NCBI GenBank assembly: GCA_003255065.1
Contig: QAOA01000712.1
Span: 12,055 to 76,054, forward strand
Source: Cercis canadensis
Taxonomy: Eukaryota > Streptophyta > Magnoliopsida > Fabales > Fabaceae
DNA: 64,000 bases
Reading direction: 5' to 3'
Under the pieces are notes generated by a model. It was not told where the DNA came from, searched no databases, and saw nothing but the letters and a program-made list of their open reading frames with translations. Shown piece by piece: positions 46,688 to 57,389 of the stretch (the stretch's first letter is position 1; each line of letters begins with the position of its first letter). The translations under genes and the position numbers were made by a program.

Positions 46688-49600
46688 CTAACTGAAGTAC
46701 TTTCGTAGATTCACCATGTTCCATGTCCTTGGAATTTCCTTCCCGTCTAAGGTTTGTAGCTTGTATGCTCCTTTTCCTAACACATTGGCGACCCGGTAGG
46801 GTCCTTCCCATGTTGGTGCGAGCTTTCCTTCAGACATCATTTTGTGGCCTATTACTGCACGTCGGAGTGCTAGATCACCCTTTTTGAATTCCCTCTCCCT
46901 TACCCGAGAGTTGTAATATCTAGCCACTCACTGTTTTTGTGCTGCCATCCGGATCGAAGCTATTCTCTCGTTCTTCCTCTAGCAAGTCTAATTCTGCGAG
47001 CATATTTGAGTCGTTCTCATTAGCTTCAAAATGTTGTATTCTCCAACTTGGCTCTCCAACTTCTACTGGAATCATTGCTTCTTCGCCGTACGTGAGCTTG
47101 TATGGAGATTCTCCCGTGGCAGATTGAGGGGTGGTTCGATAAGCCCAAAGAACATGACTTAGTTCATCGATCCAATATTTTTTTTCCTTGTCCAATCTTT
47201 TCTTCAGCCCTTGAAGTATTACCCGATTTGCTGCTTCTACTTGACCATTGGCCTGTGGATGCTCTACCAAGGTATAATGAACCTGGATTTGCAGGTTTTC
47301 ACACATAGTTCGGAAGTTCTTATCTGTAAATTGGGTCCCATTATCCGCAGTTATTGAGAATGGTATTCCAAACCTGCAAAAATATTTGTTAAGATTCAGG
47401 GAATTCATAAAAAACAAAATTTAAAGCTCAGTTCTAAACCTGCAAACAATAGCCTGCCATAGAAATTTTTCAGCTTGTTTTTCAGTGATTGTTGCTAATG
47501 GTTCTGCTTCAATCCATTTAGTGAAATAGTTTATAGTAACTATCAGATATTTCTTTTGACCTATAGCTGTTGGGAATGGTCCGAGCAAGTCTATTCCCCA
47601 TCTGGCAAAAGGCCATGTAGCTTCTGACGGATGCAATTTTGTTGGGGGAGCTATGTGTTCTGAGGAATACCGTTGGCATTTGTCACACTTATGTACGAAG
47701 TTACTAGAATCTGTGTGTATGGTTGGCCAGTAGTATCCCACACGAAGAACTTTTTTGGCAAGTGTCCTTGCTCCTATATGGCTCCCACATATGCCCTCGT
47801 GCACTTCTCGCAACACATACTCTGCTTATTCTTTATCTAAGCATTTCAACATGGGTACAGAGAACCCTTTTTTGTACAGCTGTCTTGCCTTTAAATAATA
47901 TTTATTCGCCATTCTAGCTAGGCTTCTTGCCTCACTTTTATTCTCAGGTAATTTTCCAGAGTCGAGGTATCTAATTATGGGTGTCATCCATGATGCTTCA
48001 ACTTTGTCAATGACCATTACCTCTTCCTCTATGCTGGGGTGTTTCTTCATTTCTTGAATTATTGTCTTGTTATTCCCTGTTTTTCCTGTACTGGCTAGCT
48101 TAGAGAGTATATATGCTCTTTCATTGTTCTCTCTTAGGGTGTATGTCATTTCAAAATAACTAAATTGGGCAATTAAGTCCTTGACTATGTTCAAGTACCT
48201 CATCATCATCTCATCCTTAGCATTATAATCTCCTTTGACTTGACTCATGACCAATTGAGAGTCACTTAACACTTTTATGCTTTATGCTCCCATTTCCTTT
48301 GCCAACTGCAGCCCTGCTATCAGTGCTTCATATTCAGCTTAATTGTTCGAGGCTTTGAATTCAAATTTTAAAGCTTGTTCCACTTCAAGACCATGAGGGC
48401 TTTCTAGTATGATTCCTGCTCCGCTTCCTTTAATGTTGGATGATCCGTCAACATGGGCAACCCAAGTTGTATGTGTTTCCATTACATCATCNCTTCATAT
48501 TCAGCTTGATTGTTCGAGGCTTTGAATTCAAATTTTAAAGCTTGTTCCACTTCAAGACCATGAGGGCTTTCTAGTATGATTCCTGCTCCGCTTCCTTTAA
48601 TGTTGGATGATCCGTCAACATGGGCAACCCAAGTTGTATGTGTTTCCATTACATCATCTTCAGATAACCGAGTCATTTCTGCTACAAAGTCTGCGAGGGC
48701 TTGAGCTTTCATTGCCCCTCTTGGTTCAAATTGTAATGCATATTCCGATAGTTCTACCGACCATGCCACCATTCGATTGGCTAGATCTGATTTTTGTAAC
48801 ACTTGTTGAAGTGGGGCATCTGTTCATATAATTACTTGGTGATTCTGAAAGTAAGGCCTTAGCCGTTTTGAGGCGGTTAAGAGTGCAAAGGCTAACTTCT
48901 CAATTTTCTGATAGCGAGTTTCCGCTCCTTGCAAAGTTTTACTTGTGTAGTATACTGGCCTTTGGATTCTTTTATCTTCTTTGACTAAGACTGAATTTAT
49001 TGCTTGATTGGTTACAGAAAGATAGATGTATAGAGGTTCTCCCGTAACAGGTTTAGACAACAAAGGGGGAGTGGAGAGGTAATGCTTCAATTGATTAAAG
49101 GCATTTTGACACTCTTCGTCCCAAGTAAAATTTTTAATTTGCTTTAAACGTTTAAAGAAGGGTAAAGATTTATCTGTTGACCTGCTCATGAAACGGGCGA
49201 GGGCTGCGATCCTTCCTGCTAGTCTCTGGACGTCTTTCACAGACTTGGGTTGTGGCATCTCTATTATATCTCGGCATTTTTCGGGGTTAGCCTCAATTCC
49301 TCTGTGGCTGATCATATATCTGAGGAACTTGGCTGCCTCTACTCCAAAGGCACATTTGTCCGGGTTAAGTCTCATGCTATATTTCCTTAACTCCTGAAAG
49401 ATTTCTTTTAAGTCAGTCCAATGATCACCTCCTTCTGCCGTTTTTGCCAACATGTCATCCACATAGACTTTCACATTTCTACCGATTTGCTGTTCGAACA
49501 CCTTGTTCATCAGTCTCTGGTAGGTAGCCCCAGCGTTTTTCAGGCCAAAAGGCATCACCATGTAGCAGTAATTCCCGTCATCCGTGATAAATGCTATTTT

Positions 49601-52333
49601 TTCTTCGTCATCTGGAGACATTTTGATCTGATTGTAATCGGAGTAAGCATCCATAAAACTCAACATTTTGTATCCTAATGCCCCATTTACTAGTTTGTCT
49701 ATATTGGGAAGAGGGTAAGAATCTTTAGGACACACCTTGTTGAGGTTAGTGAAGTCTACACACATTCTCCACTTCCCATTATGCTTCTTCACTAAGACAA
49801 CGTTTGAAAGCCAAGTAGTGTATGTCACCTCTCTTATGAATCCTGCCTCCAACAACTTTTTTACTTCCTCTTTTATTGCTTGCTGTCTTTCTGGTCCGAA
49901 AGTTCGCTTCTTCTGTGTCACTAGACGGGCATTCGGATAAATACTAAGTTTATGTGCTACAAAGTTAGGATCTATTCCCGGCATGTCTGCAGCTGACCAG
50001 GTAAATAAATCTGAAAACTCGGTGAGTATCTCAGTTAGTTCTTTTCTTGCTTCTTCTATCAACTGGCCCCCCACCCTTATTTCTTTATTTGTTCCTAACC
50101 CAATTTCTACTTCCATTAAGGTCCCTTCCGGTTCTAGTCTTGTTTCTTTTAAATCTGCTCTCACATCTGACTCAGTATACATAACATTGTGGGGTGTGCC
50201 TGCTTTTGACGTACTTGCCACATGTTCTTCAATTCTCAAACTAACACTATAACATTTTCTTGCTGCTTCTTGTTGGGCTCGGACCACACCCACTCGACCT
50301 TCTTTGGTGGGAAACTTCATCGTAAGGTGTGGTGTAGACACTATTGCTCTTGCTTCATTGAGTGCAGGTCTCCCGATAAGTGCTGTATATGCTGACTCGC
50401 AGTCTACTATAAAAAATTGAATTGATATGGAGACTGTGTCTGGAGATTGGCCTAAAGTTACCCACAACTTAACATATCCCTTTACATGCACCCTCTTACC
50501 AGAGAATCCGACTAAAGTTCCCGAAAAGGATTGAATTTCCGAATCCGGAATTCCAAGGCCTTTGAATGTTTCATAGTACAGCATGTCGGCTGAACTCCCT
50601 TGATCGACTAGTATCCTGTGGACTTCCCAGTTAAAGATCATTGCCATGATTACCATAGGGTCATCATGGTTTCGTTGAATACCCTAATAGTCTTCTTCGC
50701 CAAAGCTAATAATGGGTTCTCTTATTGGGCCTGCCACGTTCATTACCGTCCTTCTGTACCTTTTTCTAGATAAAGAGGTAGGTCCTCCTCCAGCAAATCC
50801 TCCTGCTATTATGGTTATAACACCTATTACCGGGTGTGGTTCTTCTCTTTGTTGCATTTGAGGTAGGGGGTGTGTCCGATCATGTTGAGCTTATTGTGAT
50901 GATCGTCTTCTTATCGGGGAGCAGCTCCTTTCTCTTCCCCTAGTTTGATTTCCTTGATTCCTTCTTTCATACTGTTTCTTCGGACCTCCAGCCATAAATC
51001 TACCTAGCTTGCCTCTTCTTATTAATTGTTCAATCTCATCCTTTAAATCAACACAATCATTAGTGAGATGGCCAAATTCTCTATGATACGCACAATACTT
51101 GCTATTAGTTGAACTTGGATGTTGAAATTTTTGTCGAGGCTTGGGTGGGTTGAGCAGGTCTGTCTGATAGATTGCACCTAAAATTTTTCCCCAACTTTGA
51201 TTTAGGGGAGTATAATTTTGGTATTTTCCTAGTGGTGGGCCTCGCTGGTCCCCTCCTCTTCTTCTTTCATCTTTTCTTCCATATGGCCCTCCTTGGTCTT
51301 TTCAAGAATCTTGCTGTGGGGTTTCAATTTTTCTTTTAGCAACAGTTATCTCTTCCATCCTGATGTACTTGTCTGCTCTAGTTAGTAAGTCATCCAGATT
51401 AAGAGGTGGTTTCTTAGCCAGAGAAGCAGTAAATTCACTGGTTCGTAGGCCGGCTATTATAGCGTGGATAGCAACATCGCCACTTAAATTTTTTATCTAG
51501 ATCGACTCCTTGGTAAATCTGGCCAAGTAGTCTTTGAGTGGTTCACTGGTCCCTTGCTTAAGATTTATAAGGGATGTAGAGGTTTTGAGATGGGAACTAC
51601 TGGTTGAGAAATGGGCCAAGAATTGGGAGGAAAGATCACGAAAACTGTTTATGAGTCCTGGCTTGAGGGAAGAAAACCATAAAAGTGCTGCCTTTTTTAA
51701 TGTGCCAGGAAACGTTCTGCACATAATTGGGTCTGGGGCGTCCGTGAGTAACATAGCCGATCGGAACAAAGTCAAGTGCTCTTGGGGATCTGTGGTGCCA
51801 TCATATGCCTCAAGCTGCGTTGGTGGACGAAAATTCTTGGGTACTGGAGTGCTCATTATGTGTATGACAAATGGGTGTGATCCATCCCCTAAGGCGTAAG
51901 GAATAGTAGGTTGATGATTTGGTGGGTAGCCATGGGCATAGCTTGCGCCAGGCTGGGGTGGGTGAGGTATGTCGTTAAAAGGATCATACTGTGTGTAGCT
52001 AGCTTGAGGTGTATAGAGAGATGGATGTGGGTAGATTGGTGGGTGAGGGAACCAATGTGGGTAAGGTTGAGGCAGTCTCTGGTAAAAGTGGTTTATTGGG
52101 TGATGAAAAAGAGATGGGGTAGAGGCTGTTTCTGTCTCGATGGATTGGGTAGGCACCCTTCTTCGGTGCTGTCGCTCATGCTGCAAAGCTGCTTCAAGGT
52201 GGATAATATGTTCTCGTAGCTGTTGAGGAGTAGTATCTTCCTGGTTGTTATTGCTCTCTTGTGGGGTAGGACTACGTTGTAGCCGACCACCTGGTGGAAG
52301 AGGCACATAGGTGTTGTTTCGGTTATTTACCAT
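46688..52333 (-). pseudogene. Decayed gag-pol polyprotein of element 3
   Basis: Gag starts MVNNRNNTYV at 52333. Landmarks are gag PKNFRPPTQLEAYDGTTDP, a CX2HX4HX4C knuckle near 51090 (YCAYHREFGHLTNDC), protease RILVDQGSSADML, reverse transcriptase with VYVDDMLAKT, degenerate RNase H (PVYYTSKTLQG), second RNase H (HVDGSSNIKG, NNQAEYE), and integrase with ITADNGTQF and HPQANGQVEAANR. In-frame stops are seen in gag (near 51497, 51303, 50681), at 48824-48826, 48339-48341, 48282-48284 and 47826-47828, plus a 66-nt intron-like insertion (47374-47439) and a frame change near 46925. An N at 48492 is flanked by a 166-bp duplication. Most stops are single-base changes, unlike the duplications in elements 1/2. 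Confidence 0.9.
47374..47439 (-). other. 66-nt intron-like insertion in the integrase of element 3
   Basis: On the minus strand the insert starts GTTTAGAACTGAGC and ends AAATATTTTTGCAG, with a branch-like CTTAAC about 22 bases before the end. It lies exactly between TGCAG and GTTTGG in the codon stretch for CRFGIP. Exact removal restores that stretch, which is uninterrupted in elements 1/2. It contains an in-frame TAA, so translation needs removal. A duplication of TTGCAGGTTT at both ends could equally be the trace of an insertion. Confidence 0.55.
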
Positions 52334-52371
52334 GATGAAAAAAAAAAAATATATATGAGATATAAATCATT

Positions 52372-52388
52372 CCCACAGACGGCGCCAA
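52372..52388 (-). promoter_or_regulatory. Primer-binding site of element 3
   Basis: Minus-strand TTGGCGCCGTCTGTGGG, the same site as in element 2, one base from the 5' LTR. Confidence 0.78.
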
Positions 52389-52389
52389 T

Positions 52390-52892
52390 TGTTGATGCCA
52401 GAAATGTCCGGACCAGATATACCTGCAATAAGCCAAGCTCGGTAGTGGGCCGAGGAAGGCTCTCCGATGCTTAAGTTAGAATAGGTATGTGATAAGAGAG
52501 ATAATCCAATCTAGGTACAATTCTGATCAGTTACCTGGTAGACTGCACTTTGGGCGTATTTATAGTAGTTGCAGAGCTGAACTAGTGGNGTTGATGCCAG
52601 AAATGTCCGGACCAGATATACCTGTAATAAGCCAAGCTCAGCAATGGGCCGAGGAAGGCTCTCCGATGCTTAAGTTAGAATAGGTATGTGATAAGAGAGA
52701 TAATCCAATCTAGGTACAATTCTGATCAGTTACCTAGTAGACTGCACTTTGGGCGTATTTATAGTAGTTGCAGAGCTGAACTAGTGGCGCCTTTGGCTTG
52801 GAATGGGCTTGGAGTGGGCGTATTCTGATCAGTTACCTGGTAGACTGGCTAGTGGGCTTGGAGTCCGACTAGCTTTGGACTCGTCTTCATCA
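52390..52892 (-). repeat. 5' LTR of element 3 (with duplicated section)
   Basis: Matches 34858-35139 but is 503 bp because 52391-52588 is repeated after an N as 52590-52787. Within 52788-52892 there is also a short extra copy of GATCAGTTACCTGGTAGACTG. The minus-strand LTR end TGATGAAGACGAGTCC is followed by the target duplication CCATC. Confidence 0.82.
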
Positions 52893-52897
52893 CCATC

Positions 52898-55800
52898 CTT
52901 TTTGCTATGTTTCTCCATCTTCATTTGTTTTTGCAGATTTTAGTTTCATTTGCTTTCATTTTCATATATGTTTCTGCTCTTTTTTTTTTTTTTTTTCACT
53001 TTTTCTTTCATACCCATCCTTTATACTATGTTTCTCCATCTCTGCGTACGAAGGTACTCATGAATACTTAATTGTATTATTTATGAAGATGAAGGGTGTA
53101 CTTAAACTTTCAGCTGAGCTTAATGGTTGTCCTGTTTGTAACTGTTAATATAAAAAAAAAAAAAAAAATCTGCATATAGAATGCTTGGATTTCTTGATAG
53201 CGTGAATGGCTTTTATCATGTTATTTAGCTGTTGGTATAGGATAAAGATATATCCTGTTGGACATTAGACTCCACTACAACCACATAGCAAATTTAAAGA
53301 TATTTGGAATTCAGTTGGATTGATGGAAAGGAATAAAACAAATGTGGAGTCCTCTTTTTGCCATCTTTCAGACTATGTATCACCATCAGTAACCAAACTG
53401 CCTTTGGACAACTGTTTGCTGTGGAGTTTTGAATTGTCAAAATGCTTTGCTTATGGGCTAATCTTGAGTATTACCAAGGTTGGAATTAGAGTTTCAAGAA
53501 AGAGGGGACTCAAATGCAGAATATGAGTTTTTCCAGTTCTCAGGGGCTATGGTATAATATTGTAAAGTAAAGAAAATTTTAGAAGTACTTGGCGGCTTGG
53601 GGCGAGCCTTCCCTTCTTCTGTGAGTATCTTGGGTTTACTTTATATCGAAGCAATTTTGCCTAAGAAAATTGCAAAATTTTGATGAACCTCACTTGCCAT
53701 TTTGGTTGCCTTTAGGGTCTTCTAGTGAGTTCTGACTTGCGAAGTACAATGCATAAGTTAGATTAGACTCTCTTATGTAGAATTAGTTCTTGGGTGAGGT
53801 CTACAGACTAAAATATCATTTTATGCTGAATTTTTTTTCTTGACCATGTTTAACTGCTCATCAGATACCAGTTGATGCCCATTAGGTTGTAGTTGGAACT
53901 CTCTGTGTGACATATAGTGGTGATGCCCATTGTAAAAATAGAATATCAAATCAAATGTAGTGTCTTGTCTTTTTGAATAGTTATAGTTGCACTTTTATGT
54001 CTATTCTTATTCCTTTGCAAGTGATTGAAAAAGAGATAGAAAGAAAGTAAAGCCGAGAAGAATCTCACAGTTATTTGGCATATATATAGGAAGGAGTGTC
54101 CTTCTAAGAAAGAAAGGGAAGCAAGAAAACTTGGCAGATGATATCTTTCTTGTGTTTAAGCCTTTTGGCATGGCATGGCTTATTCTTGGATTAGTAGTGT
54201 AGTGTGTGTGAAAGTGATAGATAGAATAGTAGAAAAGAGTATGCCCATTCTCCTTAAAGTTGCGAACTTTGTAGTTCTGCAATGAGCGCTTAAGCCTTTT
54301 GGCTTCATCTCCACTGGGAAGCATGTTATCCTTGCCACTAGAATGCAAAATTATATCAACCTCAACAACCAATTGAGAATACCAACTTCAAACCAGTAAA
54401 CTTTGGTTAAAGGAAAAGACCATTAGAGAGACAAGCAATCATAAACCCTTTCATACCCTTTATCACACTCGATTATTAAATCAGCAATATTAGCAAACAA
54501 ACTCCGATGGTAGAAAACCAAGATCAAACACTTATGTAGTCTTCCCTATAATGGAACTCATAGTTGCCTATCAAATATAGACTTGGTCATTGATGACATG
54601 CCAAATGAAATTCTGACACAGTAATCTATAAAATTCTATTCCCCCAAGGTCAAGTAATGTTTAATTTTGGCTATAATATTCACATAAGTGCCAGGCAATG
54701 CAAACCAGAAACATAATATATATCTAAACACTAAATAGCTTAATTTTAAAAGCTTATAGATTTTAAAAGTGTTTTTTCAAGTATGTATCAAAACACTAAA
54801 TAACTTAATTTAAAAGGAGTTTATAATATAAAAGCTTCTCCCATAAGGCATTCTTATATAAGCGCTCAAATAAACTGTTTACTCAAACAGGGAATGATAG
54901 CAAGCGACAAAGTTAGGAGACTTCAAGTGAATGCTTTTCGTTTTCAATAAAAGAATGTGATGATTATATTACTGTGTAGTGATAGAATCATAGTTCCCAC
55001 TTTAGAAGAATCTGAACTTTCATATATATACAAAAAAAGAAAAAAAGAAAAGGGAAAGAAAAGATTGAGGTTGGTATAATGGAGATAGCTCAGGCTACAA
55101 ATGTTACTCATGAAAAATTACCAGAAAAATAAGAGGAGGGGATAGAGTAAATGTTCAAATTAATGGGCAAATATGGAGATGATCATAAGATAGGCTCCAC
55201 GAGTTCAATATCTACTTAACTCGAAATTAAAGAAAGAAGATGAGTTATTTTAAATTTTTAACTTAATTGATCAAAACCATGATGTCGACCTACAATTCAA
55301 TGAAGTAGTTCTCTTTCATTAACACATTTTGAAATTTCTAACTATGTGTTTGTTATGTTATGAGAGATCACCAAAATATATTACTATAAAGTTATTATAT
55401 TTATATATGTTATTATCTTATTTAAATATAAATAAAATAATTATATAACACTGAAATATATTATGATATGACAAGCACTTGCCTAAAAAGGAAGTGCCTT
55501 TTAGTACATTTTGATTTTTTTATTCAAGTTCTAGAAATTAAAAGAAATAAACTCAAAAAATGTTTCTAAAATAGAAAAAAAAAATTATTCATATCACATC
55601 ATAACCACCGGTGAGTTTACTCTATAACAAATTAAACTAAATTTCATTAAAATTAAAATTCTAAAAATAGTCAAAAAAAAAAAAATAGAAAAACGGAGAG
55701 TGGAGTGAGAGAACAATAGAGAGAAAGGAGTGAGAGAACAATAGAGAGAAAGCATATCCAAATGCCCCATTCGATGGCATGGGCAAAGAGCAGAAAGAAA

Positions 55801-55980
55801 GAGTATCAAAGAAAGATGAAGACAGAGGTAGAGCAAGAGGAATAGAAATAGAGAGACCTAAGCATGGAGAAAGGGAGCAGGTTGAGAAAGAGGAATTCAA
55901 ATTTCAGATTTAGTATACGGTAATCATCTGGCTCCTTTTTTCTGGGTATGCTTTTATTTCTTGCCCCTTACTTTCGTTCA
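52898..55980. other. AT-rich intergenic DNA, no confident gene
   Basis: Directly after element 3 a host segment (TTTCATACCCATCC, TTTTAGTTTCATTTGCTTTC) repeats itself, at 52895-53040 and in the left flank at 34770-34857. ORFs at 53320-53526 (plus) and 54007-54372 (minus, 121 codons, VKDNMLPSGDEAKRLKRS-like start) have no recognised motif. An A/T-rich stretch with TTTAATTTAAAAG lies at 54730-54850. Purine-rich GAGAGAGAAC repeats fill 55690-55870. Confidence 0.45.
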
Positions 55981-57389
55981 AGAATCCCAATTTTCTGTCC
56001 CATTGTTGAGAGTGGTACTTGAGGAAAAGCTTGGGTACAATGCCTGTGAATGAGAGAGGAAGAAGATGATTGAAAATGCAAGAGAAAGAGTTTCAGGGGA
56101 GAGGTACGGCAGGAAAAACCTGAGAGGGGTAGGGGAAAAGTCGAAGAGAGGAGAAAGAATGATTAAGAATAAAAAAAAAAACAAATTAAAAGGACTAAAT
56201 CATTGAAAATGAAAATTAGAGGACCAAATCCATCATTTGGACAAAGTAACAGGACTAAAATTGCAATTAAGCCTAATATTTAACAACAAATAAGCCACAC
56301 ATTTTGTGGTAGTGGGAATGGGTGCAACTTTGTGAAATGCTATATATAGCCTTTGAAAATTATTTCATGTTGTAGGGCAAATGCTCCCACATCCTTAAAA
56401 TATATTGTATTATGCCTATATTCTAAGTTATGATTAATTCATGAGATCTTAGTAGGTGAGAGGATTTAAAATATATTGTATTATGCCTATATTCTAAGTT
56501 AAACTGTGTTTAATTTAAATGATCATTTATATATTGATATATCTTATTGAATCAATTTATATGTGGTTTGTTTGCCAAAAGTAGCAAAAAAAGTACCTAA
56601 TTAAGTATGGGATGTTATGTTAATCCTGTTAATTCCATGAACAATAGGCTAGTGAAAGTGGGGTGTGCTTTGGAAAAATTGGGTCATGCTAAACTTGTTG
56701 GAAGGTATGTTACCCATCAAATTAGAATGCTGAAAATTCTTCATTTTCAATGAATACATGGTCAGTATTTGAACATGTGCAATCCTTATTAGTAAGAACT
56801 CAACTAAGTTGGTCCAAAATTGGAGAAACTAGGAAGATCCTGTTAATACTGAATTTGTGAAGTTTGAAAATGGAGAAACTAGGAAGATTTGTCTCATCTT
56901 TAAGAATTTTGGGTTTGTTTTCAATTTTTTAGTAAGTAGTGTGTTTCCTGTGACATAAAAGAGTAGGTAAATTTATATGCAGGATCTTTGCATTTACTGC
57001 ATTTTCTATTTACTCATAGCTGGCAATTTTGTTTTTGTTAATATGCTGAGTATGTTCATTGTGCTGGACAGCTTAGGTATAGGGTATCTAGCATTTGCTA
57101 TGTGCTGCTAACTGGAACAATGAGAGAAATTTTGTGCTCCAATCTCCTCTATATTAGATTAACAAGCTTTCTATTTGAAGATCTTTCTATTTATAATTGT
57201 TGTCCTGAACAACCTAATCTAGGTGATATTATGCTATCAATGATCATAAACAGTGGTTGAAAAGAAGTTTATGCTCTAATGAATCAGGCATTGATGGAGC
57301 TTTAGGATCCAAACCTTTAGCAACTGAAGGAGCGTTGTCTAGGATGCAAAATAAACAATGAACATATAGGGGAGAACAAAGATTACAAA
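55981..57389. other. Intergenic DNA downstream of the receptor kinase
   Basis: Two things stand out. At 56190-56275 a dispersed repeat lies in reverse orientation to the one interrupted by the Copia element (17519-17593 and 22732-22800), ending ATTGCAATTAAGCC. At 56565-56690 a stretch (TTATATGTGGTTTGTTTGCC, GGGGTGTGCTTTGG) resembles 23145-23245 next to the resistance-gene relic. No gene is seen. Confidence 0.5.

Larger units (their letters stand above)
34858..52892 (-). mobile_element. Tat-like Ty3/Gypsy element 3 with nested insertions
   Basis: Minus-strand element with target duplication CCATC (34853-34857 and 52893-52897). The LTRs are 34858-35139 (3') and 52390-52892 (5', inflated by an N and a 198-bp duplication). 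Gag-pol runs on the minus strand (46688-52333) and an aORF on the plus strand (36003-46190). The aORF is interrupted by a 5.95-kb Athila-like element and a 1.7-kb solo LTR. Removing these leaves about 10 kb, close to element 2. Sequence and LTRs differ clearly from elements 1/2, so it is a separate and older family of the same design. Confidence 0.9.

Noticed and set aside
54007-54372. 121-codon minus-strand ORF
   Set aside because: No recognised motif, AT-rich, no splice or promoter context. Kept only as an unassigned ORF in the region note.
34371-54890. Possible large DNA transposon with ends CCCCGTTTGGATAG and CTCAAACAGGG
   Set aside because: The ends match only weakly and no target duplication is visible, so I could not support a unit interrupted by element 3.
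55594-56184. Leu/Phe/Ser-rich minus-strand ORFs
   Set aside because: Translations of purine-rich GAGAGA simple repeats.
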